Origin: Steinernema hermaphroditum
Lineage: Eukaryota; Nematoda; Chromadorea; Rhabditida; Steinernematidae
Assembly (NCBI GenBank): GCA_030435675.1
Contig: CM059622.1
Coordinates: 11,780,001-11,844,000 of the forward strand
Reading direction: 5' to 3'
Length of the DNA: 64,000 bases
How positions within the stretch are numbered: position 1 is the first letter of the stretch; each line of letters opens with the position of its first letter. A program made the translations under genes and the position numbers. The notes below the pieces were generated by a model. It had not been told where the DNA came from. It saw only the letters and a list, made by a program, of their open reading frames with translations, and did not search any database. Below, piece after piece: positions 10,201 to 24,700 of this stretch.

Positions 10201-13200
10201 GAGCGAAAGGGCGTGGCGAATTCGAGAGTAGAACGGAAACGACGCCGATTGCGCAGTTGTTTTGATGAGCCTAGGTTCGCTGTCTTTTGTGGTGTTGTTT
10301 TTCAAAAGGACGCCTGATGCCGTTAGCCAAACAGAACGATTTGGGGATAAGCGTAAATCTGGGCTGGAGGACAGAGATCGGTGCGGAAAGCGCTTTTTGG
10401 ACAAAGGACATAAGGAGGCATAAATAATGGAGGGGTTACTAGTATGTGGTTTGATCGCTGAACTTCGGCAGGAGACATACATGATACAGTATTTCTTTAA
10501 CAGTGACACACAAGAAATTCATTATTTTTGGAACTTTGAAGAAAAGAGAAAAAAGGGATTGTAAATGGTTTGGATAGAAGCTGCAAATATACCCTTCCTA
10601 CTGATTACTACTTCATCAAAATTCAAAAATGAAGATGGCTTATTCATGAATTCATCACAGGCAGAATCCGTTTCCTAGAAAAACACTTCTCGGAAACCTA
10701 TTATCTTAATTATACCCTATTTTCCTAGTGATGGAATGTTTCTTGTCAACAACATTCTGTTAGTCCCATCATCCCGTTTTATTATGCCGCCTTACTTCAC
10801 AGAATCCCGACATGTTTTTGCTTGAGAACAAAGAAGAAGCCAATGAGTGCATCTATAATTCTGAGGAGGAAGTTTGTCCGCCACGCTACTTGCGCAGACC
10901 CATCAAAACAAGTCGGATTATAGTGGCTACGCACGGAGAATTGTGACAATTTTATGCATAAACTATTGTCGAGTGGGACCAAGAAACATGTCCACTAAGG
11001 ACGTGACGAGCATCGTCGCCCACATGTCACACACCAGACGCGGCAATCAAGCTCTGAACCGCATCTTTTCCAAGAGATGTTGAAACATTCCACGTGGTAA
11101 TCTGATTGCGGTGCGCATTGGATTTCCGTTAGGGGACGAATGAGGAACTGCTCGATGAGTCGGGACTAATGTGCTTAGGCTAAACGTGAAATCGTCAAGC
11201 AGCAACGTGACCTTTCAGCAAAAGTATAAAATAATCAGGACACTTCGATATATGAAATCAGGACACGTAGATAATAAGGCAAAATCTAATTATAGCTGAA
11301 GATCATTTTCATGACTTTTGACCAAGAGGATGCTCACAATCAAAGAGCACACAACTCCCAAAGGATGTTTCGCGTGATTTTCAATGGCCAATCATACGCT
11401 CCGCCGAACGTCAATTTGGTCATTTGTTGGAACGAGACGGGACGACGTAAATTATTGAAAACATCGTGTTAGCGTGGTCAAGTGCCTGGCAAGAGAAAAA
11501 CTTCCGGGACTCGGCGACAAACTTAACCATGTGGTTAACTTTCGTCTATCTTTAAGTGTTTTCTTGTCGTGTAGCAACGGGTTGCGAAGACATCGACTTG
11601 ATTTTAGTTTTGCTATTGTTCTGCAAGCCAACAAACATTCAAAACATGCAGGACAATAATGTAGCGGATTTATGCTGAATGCGCTTGCTGGATTTATGGA
11701 AGTCTCCCTCTTTCTTGATATCTTTTTCGTGGCCTCGCTGCCTCCTGTATTGCCTTAGTGGAAGTTGTTTTTGAGCTGGAAGCCACACACTATGTCCTTG
11801 GGCATTTGCGTAGATATCCTAATCCGGCGCTAATATTTTCGATCCCTTGTGCCCACACGTATGAAATTAGTCACGTGTATAATCATAGCCGCGGGATCGG
11901 CATCTACAAGCGGAAATGAGAAGAGCCGATGAGGACGCGTGGGATGCAGTGGCGGCGCGGTTTGGCGAAGATTGCGTGACAAGCGCCGGTGAAATATGGA
12001 GGAATAATGGCGCCCAAGGCGATGTGCCATGCAAAATTGAATTGGTGATATATGTGTTAGTGATAGCTACGGCCTAGAGGCGCGAGCGTTGCGTCACAGT
12101 AATTAGCCAAAAAAGTGGCGAGCCGCACGCAAGGATGGGCGCAAAGTGCAGCAGAAAAGGAGAGCCCGGGGCAAAGAACGTCTGGTCTGATTGGCCAGTT
12201 GTTCGCTGTGATCTGAAAACAGTGAAAAAGAGGCTGAACAAGAGGGATAATTGATGGAGGAATGCGGAAGGGCATGACGCTCAAGAGACATGTAATGGCC
12301 CTAATGAATAATAGATCTGATTTCTGGAAAGAAATTTGACCGAAGCTTTTAAGGACTGCTTAGACATTCGAGAATGTCTTTAAAGGTCACTGGAACGTTG
12401 AAAGGACAACACATAGGTGATTCATCTTGTAAGTGGGAGCGTGCTGAACCTGATGGACTTCTATTTTTAAAATAGCGCGTTTATGGTATTAAAGATCATC
12501 ACAAGATCGCTCTTTAGGCAGATTTCTATGTTTAGAGTGAGAAATCTTTCGATATTTTAAGACCCGTTCGGAAAGATTTGCGTTGAGTCACAAGTACATC
12601 TTTTGAGCAGCTTCGTGTTACGTTGATCGCGAGATTATCCTTTGACGTATACCTGTATTCCACCAAGTCGTCATCCTTGGTAACGTACTAAGTATATCCA
12701 TAAAATCTCAGGGCGCAGACTTTGAATCGACAAAGCAATAAAATCCCTCATGCAGAGGTGTTTCAGGAAAAACGTTCTTTTTCCAGGGAGGCAAATATTC
12801 AGAGACCACTATAGCTAGCTGCTGCAAAGCCCTTGACTTCATACGGATATCTTGGCTCGGTCTTCGCTAGCCACCAACGATGACATTCAAGCCCTGTCGT
12901 CCTTTGATATTTTATGGAGTGTTTTACGTAGCTTAACGACTTCCTTTATGCGCTTTTTAAAGGCCCGCTTTGATAAACGTCCTGAGACTGTTGTGATTTA
13001 TAGAAATAGAATAAGAAATGAGATAGATGCCCAAAGCAGCGAAACACAAAGACGCAGCTGAAAATAGACGGAAAAACTAATTAACGAAAGAGGCTTCAAG
13101 GCGTGTTCTCGTTAACAACAAGTGTTAATCTTTCGCCGCCGACATGACATTAAAACAAGTTTGCAAAGGTACAACAATTCTGTCGTGGTCACTGAAGGAG

Positions 13201-16200
13201 ATTTGCTGCCCAAAAATGGAAGCACCAGCTAATGGATACGATATATCGTCGATGCTTTGTTTGACAATGCAATAAAAAAGTTAATACCAGGAATATGTGT
13301 TGCCAAAACGAGAACCAGCACCGCCCGACTCCATCTGCGCTACCAAGAGAAGAACAAGTCTCACTGGAGCTCCGACGACTGAGTGGCTCTCCATTCGCAT
13401 CTGCCTCAACGTAAAACAGTTTTCTACCTGCTCGATGTCAGCGCACATTGATGCAACCAATTGTTCAACTCCGATATCAGCTGCACCTACAAATCGCAGC
13501 AGAAGATCAACAAAATCGGCTTGATTTGTGTCTTTTGCACAGTGAAATGTAATACCTCGAAATAAATCGCTAAATAACGTACATAAGGTCGCTGCACCCA
13601 ACGATTACAACGACAATAGGCAATAAAATGTAACCATCAAAAATGACTGTAAACTTTGCAAATATTGGGGAAAGATCATGAAAATTATTACGCCTTCTCC
13701 TCTTTTATTGGATTGAAGCATAAATAAGATACTACAGGGAAAGTGTCATATACCATACTCACTCAAAAGTGTGTACTCCCTGAAGACCACTGGCTGCAGA
13801 CCTCTAAAATAGATTTGGTAAAAATAGTAATCATGTTGTTTACACTGAACAAAAAAGAGTGATGGACGCGGTAGTCATAAATTTAGCAGGCCCATGCGAA
13901 ACCATAAATAATTTTAGCCTACGAACAAGCAGACTAATCATCGAAAGCTCTAATCACACGCAGGGAACAAAAAACATAACGAAGAGTGCAGCTAGCCTGA
14001 AGTGACTCTTTCGTAATCGACCACTGGCCAAGGCAGTCTTCGACCAAGTTGTTTTTATCTGGCACATCACCGTGTGCAACTCACATAAACAAACTCATTT
14101 CTAGTAAATACGGGATCATGTGTCCATAACAATGGGAGAACCGCCATGAAACATGAATATTTGCAGAGATTAATCGATTACGACGGAAGCAAAGTAGCAA
14201 AAGCCCCCGGAAGACGTCCCTATTATCGGTTCTGCGCGCGTCTGCGAGCGTCTCCGCGTCCATGTGCGCGGCGCCAATTATGGCCAATTTAGGAATCATG
14301 TTCCGAGCGACGACGGAAGCGCGAGAGTTGCGTTCAGTGTTCGGAGGTCGACTGGACTGAGGCACAATTCTCGAGAGCAGAACGAGATCAGGTGCTAAGG
14401 GCAGGACTTGTCCCGGCGCTGATGAATGAGCGATAGGAACCACAGAGTGCTCACAATTATTTATCAAGACATGAAAGCTGTGTAAATTGCGGCGCTAAAT
14501 ATATGAGGACAGTCGAGATGCACGTATGAAGCGGGTCAATCAAAGGAACAAGTGTAAGACGGCGAGCATTCATTATGCAGAGCTCAGAACAACAAGCAGG
14601 ACAAGCGGTTAAAGATCTCATCTTTGATGTATAGTAGACGAGGGTTTTCGTCGGCGACGAGCAATGAATTCAATCATCGAAATCTAACTCAATTGCAATG
14701 TGGCCTCCATGTCCAAAAATGCGCAACTATTGCTCATTCCGAACATTGTCTCGCTACGCAAGGAAATCCGAAAATAGTCGTGTCACGCAGGCACTAACCA
14801 ATAAATATCTACTCACACATGCATACTTAAGCAGCTGGGGTGATACAAATTCTCATTTTGTTATGAATTACATTATTTCCCGAGAGACAAAACAAAGGAC
14901 AAGATGTCAGTGGAAAATGGTAATAATGCACAGCAAAAATATTATATTACATTAAGTCCTACTGGAAACCCCCTCTATCCCGCACATCTTCTCATCATCA
15001 GTTTACCATGTTCTCGATCACAGATCCACAACTTGTTTCAGGAAATGCCACACCACATTTCAGGACTGCAATCAAATTAAAGCTACGCTAAGCAGCAGCT
15101 GCGTTCAAAACAGCTTCTCGCAAACATAGCTGTTTTTTGCTCAATTTCACCCTGACTCCTTTGGTCTTAGAAAATCGAATGTTGCTGCGCAACAAAAGAA
15201 CGAACACTGAAATGTTGCAACAAACTGGGCATGCATGAAAAATAGCTAGCAGCGAAAAAAAAACAAACAGAAACGCCTTGCATGATGGCTGCCGTCAACA
15301 AGCGGTCGCTGTGTAATCAATCATAACAGAAAGCACATGTTGTTGGAATGAATGGAATTTATGAAAACAAGGAAACCGTGAGGAACAAAATTTAAAAAGA
15401 ATCATTTTATCTAGGAAAAAAAGCGGAAACGAATGCTGATGAGGCGGACGATTCAGGAACTACTGCCTACTTTCATTTTGTGACTTTTTAAACTCAGTGA
15501 AAGCAGACTGCGTTCCCTAGCACCAGCTACTGGAGGGTGGAAGAAGATAAATGGATGTGACCTTTTATTAAACACATCCGTGTTGTATGGAGTCTGCAGG
15601 AAGTAGTAATAAAGTTTGTGCCATTCACTGTGAAGATTTTGTGTCAAACGGACTTCCTCCTAACGACCAAGCCACTTGAGAATCCGAATGCTCTTTGATG
15701 CTCTTCTCGATAAAACGTATAGTACGCGAGCGGCTGAAAAAGGAAACGCTGACGTCAAATGTGTGGAACGTCTGGAGATGTCAAGATTAGAAGTCCGGAT
15801 GAAAACACTAAAGGATGCCTCGAAAACAGCATGTCGTCACTCGGGAGTGGGTGTAAAATTGCATTGTTATCTGTCGTAAAAACGCATATAATTAGCTCTT
15901 CAAGTATCACAACAAGCCTCTGTTTTCATCGCTTAAATCTTAGTGGGTTAATTCTCTGTTGTGAAGACCCATCTGAAATGAGAAGCTGTTTTAGAGACAG
16001 GAGAAACTACGTATAATTAATGTAAAGCAATTAGGACAGGAGACGAGGAGGACATCGAGAAAGACGGGTAACATATATCTTTGCGTTCGCGAAGAAAAGA
16101 CATGTTTCTCTCAGAAAAAAGTCGAAAACACGAACATTAATTTCTGAAAACACGGGATTTAGGGTATGAACGGACGCCATCCCGTCATGAAGAAATATGA

Positions 16201-18338
16201 CTCGAATGAATGTGACAAATTTGGCATGGCTCACAAGCCACGTCGTTAGAAGACCGCGTCTAACTTCGACAAACAATGCCGTTAAGAAGTTTGTACGCTT
16301 AGAGCGAACGTGAAACGGCCCGAAGGCAATAAAGTGCTAATGGGAAGAAATTAGGAGAGATCGATATTTGAAAGGGAGAAAGTGAAAAGCCGCAAGCGAA
16401 TACGCGGGAAACGAGAAATTGGAGACGACACGGCAGGGTTAAGTTCGTTCGCTGAATGGCATAAAGGGATTAGCGGCGAATCGACACTAATTCTGTTAGA
16501 ATTGGTGCGTGTGACATTGAGGAGAGCGTGTTAATGAAATGTGAACGTCGATGCTAATGATATTTCGATTCCCCTGCAGGATGCGCCTTCGTGTGCTCGG
16601 AGAGAAGTGCCGGATAAATAACGTTTCATTTGCTTTTCGGTAAGAAACTGCACAAAAACTGCACGGTTTCCGAAGCCGTCGTACGCGAACCGACATATCC
16701 GACTTTCGAACTGCCACAGGATGCACCTCGTGGTTGAACTTAGAAGAAGAACTCAAAAACACACCACTGCCTCCTCGGAAAGAAAAAACGAATAGGTGAC
16801 GACCAATACTGAGCACTGAGTGGGCTTTGATACTTCGCCGTCGTCCACATCTTGACAAGGATATGGTCAAAAACTTCTCTAGTCTAGAAACCTAGCTATG
16901 TTCACCACTTTATTGAATATATGAAACTTATTCAAAGATATGATATGGAAATTTTTTAAAGTATCCTTCTACCAAGACCTTAAGCTCGCATTTCATGTTC
17001 GCTATAATAGTTTTGATACTCCTTTCACGGGCTCGGTATGAGCCTTTTTACTACTATACTTCTTGTTTTATTGTGTACCAATACTGAAGAGTCTTATCTA
17101 TTGACCAAATATATCGTTTTATTTGTTTTTTTTCATAAAAAAAACTCCACAAACACCAGCTCGTTGTGATTCTGATGGTAAAATGCGACCCAAAGAATTT
17201 GGACGCGTCGGTCCTGAATCGCAATAACGATCAAAAATAATTGACTCTATTCGGATTTAATTTACAAAACTGACCACTTCACTGAGTATGTACTCGAATC
17301 GACGTTTTTTCACCTTGTACCAATAACGAAGTATTTAATGTTAAAAACGCCATTTTCAACGAATTAATCAGCACGCTCAAACCATCGAAGTGATCTACGG
17401 TCGCTTCCATCTTGCGAAAAAATTGCTTCTAAAGGAACGCTTTCATGAACATCTTCTTGACAAAACAAGACGACTGTTTGGGGATAAAAAAAAAATCCTC
17501 TAATATTGAAACTGAAGATGACGACCATAGACTTCAGCAACCAAACAAAGACTCTGTCGCAAGACTCATCTCATGGTACGCAACAATGTTTGCACCTCGA
17601 AACTGTTGCCGAGGTCGTCTTGTGCGAACTCACGTGTTCGGCTTTCCAACTGCCACGTGGTTGAGCTCTTTTGGATCTACAAATTTACGCAATGATTGAT
17701 CCACCAGAAGTCCATCTCGAATTCTTTTATTTTTTCCGTCGACGGCTCAGCCGCTACAATTGTCCCACGAGCACTGTTATCTCGAACGACTAGAAACGGT
17801 ATCGTCGCATTTCGGTCGTCCACCTACGTTTACGTTTACGCCTACTACATGACAGAATTGTCATTGCAAAAATCGAAAAAGGGACAACTACTTGCTGTAC
17901 CATATGTTAAGCTACCAAGACTGTACGGCTCGTCGTTCAGACTCTCTTATAATATCTGCGTAGGAGTCCTTTTGCTCTTATAACTTTTTATTGTCGTGTA
18001 CCAATACTAAGTCTTACGAATTAAAACAAAAATTATGCGCTTTAGTACGCGAAAGGGGTGCTGGACTGAAATAGACGAAAGAAAAAGAATTTATTTTATT
18101 TTTCTTTTTAACAGATGCAACATAAGTTGTTCTTCATATAGCTTTGATACTAAATAGATACACTTTTTATTAAAATACAGTATCCATCGTGAACGCGTTC
18201 ACCAACCACAACTCCATGTTCAACTCATTTGGATCTGATGTACCTTACTCGTAGTACGTGTCCGAGTCACCATTGTGATGAATTCTGCCCTAATTGACCT
18301 AAAATGCTACTGAGAATCCATAAATCCCCCAGCAGCGC
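7249..18338. other. About 11 kb without a supported gene
   Basis: Many frames of 60-155 codons occur, but none shows family similarity, paired splice sites or a paralogue. At 10795-10940 a frame preceded by a plausible acceptor (CTTACTTCACAG) encodes about 47 residues, but nothing joins to it. Diverged copies of a noncoding repeat lie near 16640-16740, 17590-17680 and 18200-18245 (shared CCAACTGCCACGTGGTTGA-type core). The phrase GTACCAATAC with surrounding sequence recurs near 17075 and 17998. The block may hold regulatory DNA, long introns or unrecognised fast-evolving genes. Confidence 0.4.
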
Positions 18339-19383
18339 TTACTTTACAAACAACATGTACAAAACTGAATTGATTCCATTCACAAAGATGTAGATTGTGT
18401 TCGAAATGACGCCATCATAGCGATTCTCCACGTATTTAATGCCATAGTTGTAGAAGCAAACGATGATCGCATTCAGGCTGTTAAGAAGGACGCACTGGAT
18501 GAAAATCCTCATTTCGATTTTGCATGCAATATCGCTTTGCTGGAGCGAGTGTTTCTAAACGAATTGCCATCCAAGACACACAAGAGATCTACTTGCCTTG
18601 TAGACTAGGTACGACAGAATACTTAAGTAAATTGCGGTCGCAGCCGCCAAGGAAATAAGCTGCAGATCCGTTGTAACTTCGTATAAGACGTTGTACTGAG
18701 AAGTGTGGCCGTAGTACCACTGATACTTATGGTAGTCGAGGTATTGACCCTCCCCGGGTCTCATGTCCATCGCCACCAAACACATGAATATCACGCACGC
18801 GGTCGTAACAATGCTCTAAATGGTTTGGTCAGTAGCAAAAATGATAGAACTTACAATAAAAAATGTTCGAGTACTTTGTGATAGGAAACACAGTATCTGA
18901 ACACGATTCCAAGCGAGCACCAGGTTCATAAAAACGGAGCATTTATAGCTCGATGATGAAACTGCGCCTAAGAGCTGAAAAAACGATGTCTTTGATGGTT
19001 TACCTCGACCAGTGTACCTGCTCGAGAAATGTGTTAGAGATTCTAATATTGGCAGTAAGTACGATTCCAGTGATGCTCTCTATCACAAGTGGAATGCAGT
19101 GGAACAATCCCAACAACATCATCAGCTTGTACGATGATAGTCCACTCAACTCTGGGCTCTTTGAGATGACCTACGAACGACTGCCGTTCATAAAAGCTAT
19201 CCGAATATCACCTACTAGGAGAACAATCACGTAAACGAGTAGGAAGAACATAGCCAATAATATATGGCCAATGCCAAGGAATATCCGTTCAACCGAATGA
19301 GACTCGGTATCCATTGAAAACTGACAAGTCCTGTCTGGAAAATCGTAGTGCATAAACACTGGTACGCGTACATTATGAAACAT
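18339..19383 (-). CDS. Seven-helix chemoreceptor, Srt-like, copy 1
   Basis: Five exons: 19383-19216, 19170-19018, 18974-18855, 18815-18597 and 18554-18339, all joining in phase 0 for 291 residues. Exon 1 gives an N-terminal tail with Cys and helix 1. Exon 2 has SSYKLMMLLGLFH, the Srt-type 'S.YKLM' signature before helix 2. Exon 3 carries helix 3 with LAWNR. Exon 4 holds helices 4 and 5 around MDMRPGEGQYLDYHKYQWYY. Exon 5 holds helices 6 and 7 and ends at once (LFVK), so there is almost no cytoplasmic tail. Exons 2, 4 and 5 have exactly the lengths of the neighbour at 20617-21736. The exon 4 donor is GC (AAG then GCAAGT), an apparent GC-AG intron. The inferred role is a chemosensory GPCR in sensory cilia. 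Start could also be the ATG at 19312-19314. Confidence 0.75.
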
Positions 19384-19729
19384 TTGTAGCTAAGGATTAA
19401 GTATATAAACTAAGACAAACAGTGCTGCCATATTGAAAAGTCCACTTGATTGTGCGCGTAGTTGAACTTCTCGTACATTGAGATTATATAGCGTTTTTAT
19501 GTTTCCAAAAGGTGGAATTGTTGATTGTCTAAGTGCATCTATCGTCACGCCAACTCATCATTTCGTTTGGTCATCATGAACTGTTGTGTAATATCGTTGT
19601 CACTGAAAAAGATAGCGGGAGATGAACTTAATTATATCTTGTGAAAATAAATCTTTCAACCCGGATCGGAAACAAAGACCCGGATCTTTACATTACTTAG
19701 AATAACAGTAGACCCTTCGCATGATGTTG

Positions 19730-19890
19730 GATTTCGAGGAATCGCGCTGTCCCTCTGAGGTCTGCCGAATGAGTTCAGTGAGAGTTCTTGGCACAATGAT
19801 CGCCTGCGACTTCCAGAAGGCCTAGAACACCAGGGAGTCGTAGCTTCCCCACCTCCCGGAGACGTCGAATAAACGGATTCCACGTCGCCC
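19730..19890 (-). repeat. Dispersed repeat R1, copy
   Basis: The reverse strand contains CTCCCTGGTGTTCTAGGCC followed by an AAGAACTCTCACTGAACTCA-type block. It is alignable to 52555-52720 and, less closely, to 40380-40500 and 49370-49570. No protein family recognised. It may be a decayed transposon piece. Confidence 0.5.
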
Positions 19891-20616
19891 GTTGTGCCAC
19901 ACCGCCGCGCCTATTCTGGATTGATCTCTCTGCCTGGAAGCCGCCGAAGATGCTGTGAAACTCCGACGTCTACTCCACCAGCTGAACCGAAGATTGGATT
20001 CTCTACGTTGACTGTACTTAACAGTCTACGCCTCTACCAGAATTAGCATCTTTACGGCTTAAAGTCACTTCATTCTATGAGCATCACTCCTCCTTCGTGT
20101 TCGAAAAGCTATTGCTGTATTGGCCGTGATGCTAAACTCTTAACGAATAAAGGAGACAAAGTCCCGTGCAACTGCATTAATGTAATGTTTTTAGACATAT
20201 AGTGCTTGTGTGGGCATATCGAACGATTTTTGATGTTGTGTGGTGCACATAAAAAGTAGTGCAGAGGCGTCTGACTGATGTCTTACTTAAACCAACAGAG
20301 GCGTCTTATGTATATCGTATACATTCAAAATGTGTGGGTACATGACGTAGGCATAGCGGAAGCTAGAAGCCTTCACGTCTTTGATAAGAGTGGGACATCG
20401 AACCGAACCCAATCTAAACCGTGTTTCAAAAATATTTATGATGTCTTTATGTGTTTATAGGGCGTATTAAAACATGTTTGCATTCGACATCAACTACTTG
20501 GTTTGCAATTGGCGCACTACGACGCTCCGTTTCGATCCGATCACAGTCTTGATGACACTAATTCTAATTACTCTGAACCATAATATTAAAACATGAGAAA
20601 GGCAAGAAACATAAGC

Positions 20617-21736
20617 CTACCTGACAAACATGATATACAGTACTGAATTTATCCCATTTATGAGTATGTAGACCGAATTCCCAATGACACCATCGAATCT
20701 ATTATGGACGTAACGAATACCGTAGTTGTAGAAGAGAATAGCCAACGCATCACAGCAGTTAAGCAATACACACTGTAAAAGAATACGAAATTCCACGACG
20801 GATGGTTTCGCTGCTTGAGGAAGAGACACTTTCTGCAATCATTTTTGTGTTCCCTTTCACTAACTTTACTTCTTACGTTGTAGATTAAGAAGATCGCTAT
20901 TATAACGTATATTGAGCCAGAAGCAGCTAAGCAAGATAGTTGAACATATGTTTTGATACTCTTCAGAATGGGAAATTGAGGCGATACTCTGTAATACCAC
21001 TGGTATTTGATATAGTCTAGGTACTGTCCTTCTCCAGGCTGCATATCCATCACAAAGAAGAACACGTAAAATGATGACATCACGATGAGGATCATCTGAA
21101 AGGCCGTGTAAGTATCTTGCGTTCTATAGGACGACAGTTGTCTTCATTAGACATAAAGGGTGCACAAACGTGGACAATAAGGTAACAAAGAAAAAAGCCA
21201 TCCCCTTTCATCACCATGAGAAACGCTCACGCGATTTGTGCTCTCTGATCTTCTTTGACTAAAAAAACCTACACCAATGAATAGCCGATTAGTGTGGTTG
21301 CCCTTGCTAGCGCAGCACAATATCTGGAATCTGTTGGCGGCCAGAACCATGTTCATTAGAACCGAACATTTAAAGCTCGATGCAGCTATAGCTCCCATTA
21401 TCTGAAGAAATCATGCAAAACACCAACGAAATCAAGGCTCACTTGTTCCGCTCTTGTGTTCGAGATGCTGAGATCAAAAACCAGAAGAACTCCTGTCAGA
21501 CATTCAGTGGACAGCGGTATACAATGGAAGACGCCGAGTCCCATCATCAGACGGAACGACGACAGATTTCGGAGTCTTCCGTTTTTGGAGATCGCCTAAA
21601 GCAATATATGCTGTAGAATATGCTTTGTTGTGCATACAATGAGGACGGCAACGTAAATTAGAAGCAAGGCCGTAGATATGACGAGATAGGCGACGCCGAT
21701 GAGCACACGCTCGACATCGCGGGATTCGCTGTCCAT
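20617..21736 (-). CDS. Seven-helix chemoreceptor, Srt-like, copy 2
   Basis: Five exons: 21736-21638, 21595-21443, 21401-21273, 21095-20877 and 20832-20617, phase 0 throughout, 271 residues. The start MDSESRDVER was chosen because it aligns with MDTESHSVER of copy 1. TTTTCAG lies six bases upstream and could be a spliced-leader acceptor. The first helix (VLIGVAYLVI) is followed by SSFRLMMGLGVFHC, helix 3 with LAANRFQIL, the MDMQPGEGQYLDYIKYQWYY loop and a last helix ending FVR at the stop. Exons 2, 4 and 5 match copy 1 in length (153, 219, 216). Exon 3 is nine bases longer (129 against 120). The two genes are a tandem duplication on the same strand, with about 1.2 kb between them. Srt assignment rests on remembered family signatures. 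Confidence 0.75.
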
Positions 21737-24700
21737 GGCCAACTGAAAAGGTTCTTTAGGACGATACTTGTTATGTTAGGCATGAGAGGACAAAAAAAAC
21801 GACATCTTGTCACGAGGTTCTGATGCATGTAATTGAACTAAGTATTTGTTCATGTTCACAGTGAACTTTACGGTAGCAGCTTCTTGTCAAGGCGAACACG
21901 AATATCAAAACACGAATCGGTATGTTCTCAGTAAAATTTCTACGTTGTGTTAGAGTTACAGTAATGGCCTGAAAAATTTAGCGTTTCAAATGGATAGTGT
22001 CACGAACATGAAAGAAGTACCGGGTGAGGGTATCTTTCCTCGCCGCCAGGACATCATTCTGAAAAACTATCTTCACCAAAGTATCTTTCACAACTAAGAA
22101 CCCTCGCAGCAACAGTTCGTGAAGTGGCTGAAAATGATAGGAGCTTTTTTGTCCGCGATAGTGATAATAATATGAAGGTGCTGAAATTTTTTGGCAAAGG
22201 CAGGGTTCATCCATTTACTCTTGAATCAATGTCAGTCATTGTGCAACGAAATGTACAACTAAAAAGATCACCGTAATCACCCGAGTTGAAGGCGACTATC
22301 CCATCAGTGTGCGCGGGTTTCGAAGAGATCAAGAAGCTCCATCCGGGTAGAGCTCAGTTTCAATTTAATATTCTGTGAACGAGGGCTTGAACACGAATTA
22401 ACGACCTTTGTTCTGGATGTCAGAGAAATAATGTATTTACATAAACGAGCTACAAAAATCGAACGTAAACAGCCTATATGAACTTGATCGTTGTGTGGTA
22501 GATGTGCTAGTTATGGTCTTATTAATGTCTACTTAGCAGGTGAAACGCGGTTATCGCAACTATACATCAGTATTACTTGAAAAAAACGAAGTGGTGATCA
22601 ACTTACGACTTTATTTCGTGAATCAAAGGCATTTCGCCTTGCACGACACCGAAAATAGACAAACAGAGGATGTCTGGCAGACGGCTTCATCCCTGGCGTT
22701 TATGTCGAACCAGTGGGTGGCGGAGCGCTTCATGGGGCTTCTGGTAATCGGCAAATCTTCGGATTCAGGAGCGGAACATCGTTTGCGGCACAGCGCACGC
22801 TTCTGTGCTCGAATCTGATGGTCCGTGGTCCGGGAGTTGCGTCTTCGATTGTGATGGCGTCCTCAGAGCGTCGGCGACCTTCGGGATGACTTCTCACGTG
22901 GCCAGATTCTTGACGTAGGACATCTTATTGTCAGCGGTGGTGGGATTACGGCTTCCGGGTGTCCCAATTCCCTCTGGAAGCCGGAAAACTCACAGATGCC
23001 ACAGGGTTTGCTGTCTAACCAACCAGACACTCAGAGAGCGACCGGAGGGACCAAGCGCTCGCCACCGCGACACGGGTGAGACTCCGATCAACTTAGATAG
23101 CAACTTCATTTTTAAAAAGCATGCACTAAGAGCTACCAAGAAGAAACACAATCTCCATAACTCCCTCTTTTCCACAAGTTGACCGCACCTTACTTACTTA
23201 CTTACTTTACTTACGTACTTTATTTCCCGAATCAAGTAAGTAAAGTAAGTAAGTAAGTAAGGTGCGGTCAACTTGTGGAAAAGAGGGAGTTATGTTGACC
23301 TCACCAATTTCTTAAATTCAATCTCAGCATAGACCTCGTTCATTGACAAATAATCTATACCGATCAGAGAAACGCTTATGCATGATCCACAACGACACGA
23401 TTATTGAAGTGACATTAAACACCGTGCGTAGTATGCATACCACTTTTTTTCTTGGAACAAAGAGTTCAGCATATTAATTTAACAGAGGTGTGGTAAATTA
23501 TTTCCAAATGTTCTGTTTTCGACGTGAACAATAGGATAATTCTGTTTTAGGTAATTCAGTTAGCGAATTGTTAACGAGCTGAGCCCAGACAATCACGTGT
23601 TCGCGATCTTCCAAAGTGGTCCCCACGGAATTTACAAGTAATTTTTTTTTATTCACATGAATCGTCGCATCTCCGTTTTCAGGGCACAATGTTCGAGAGA
23701 AAAGCGACGATGCCATTAGTTGTGTCGGGTCAGTGAAGAGCTGATTCCTGTAGTAACGCAGACGGTGAAGCACAGCAAACAGATGATAGAAGTGTCTTTG
23801 AAACGCTGGAGCGCCACTCCGTTCTAGGCCGTCTGGGCGCCGATTATTATCCGTGCAATTGCATTTTAACAGTGAAATGGGAAAAGAATCCCCACAGTGG
23901 TAGCCTCAATTACGAGTAAGGAAGATTAAGCACTAAACGCCTATTTTCTTCCTTTGCACTTAACTCATACAGAGCGGGGAACAGAGCTGGGCGAAGCAAG
24001 ACATTCCATCCTCGAGACTCGAGAAGGACACTCGAGATTATTCACTCTTCCAGCACCAAAAAATATCATACTGGGTTTTCGCGGTTCCTCGGATACGTGA
24101 TATTACACATGACTGTTAAAATATGTACATTTCTGACGCTAAATGCTAAACCTACGTTGTCCTGTACATGTACGACGACAATGTCACCTGTGTTATATGG
24201 CCGATGAAGAGTGGACTCAAAAGACGTCTGCAGAAGCCTTACAATAGTCCTTATTGAAACGATTTCAGATTGTCTTATTAGGTCCTAAAAGTCTCAAGAG
24301 ACCAAAGAAAACCTGGAGTTCGCGAACATGAAAAACACATTTGCAAACACATTAATCTAAAGTACGGAAACAAATGGTTGATGCTACAACGAATGATCGT
24401 AGCATTGGTGTGACATTTGTAACGCTTTTCAATAGAAAAAAAATTGAATATGTTTATCTAATATGGGATGTCTTAAGGTAGAACCTGGTATGTGATGTGT
24501 TTTCGATGTGAACAATAGACTATTTCTCTTTACTAACTAATTAAATTAATTCTGAACGCCGTGATCTCAGACAAACGGCATGTTGGTGGCCTTGAAGAGA
24601 GGAAAACGGACGGTTTGATACAACTTCCTAAACCTGTTCACTTAACTTTTGTGCCATCCACACAAACATCGTTTACGCCTCTTATCACAAATGCAAATCA

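Noticed and set aside
10042..10509. 155-codon minus-strand frame
   Set aside because: Ser/Arg-rich composition, no domain, no signal or splice context, and overlapping frames on the other strand.
10795..11083. Acceptor-like CTTACTTCACAG followed by a 47-codon frame, and a nearby 69-codon frame with dibasic sites
   Set aside because: Considered as a neuropeptide precursor, but no signal peptide, repeated peptide or joining intron could be found.
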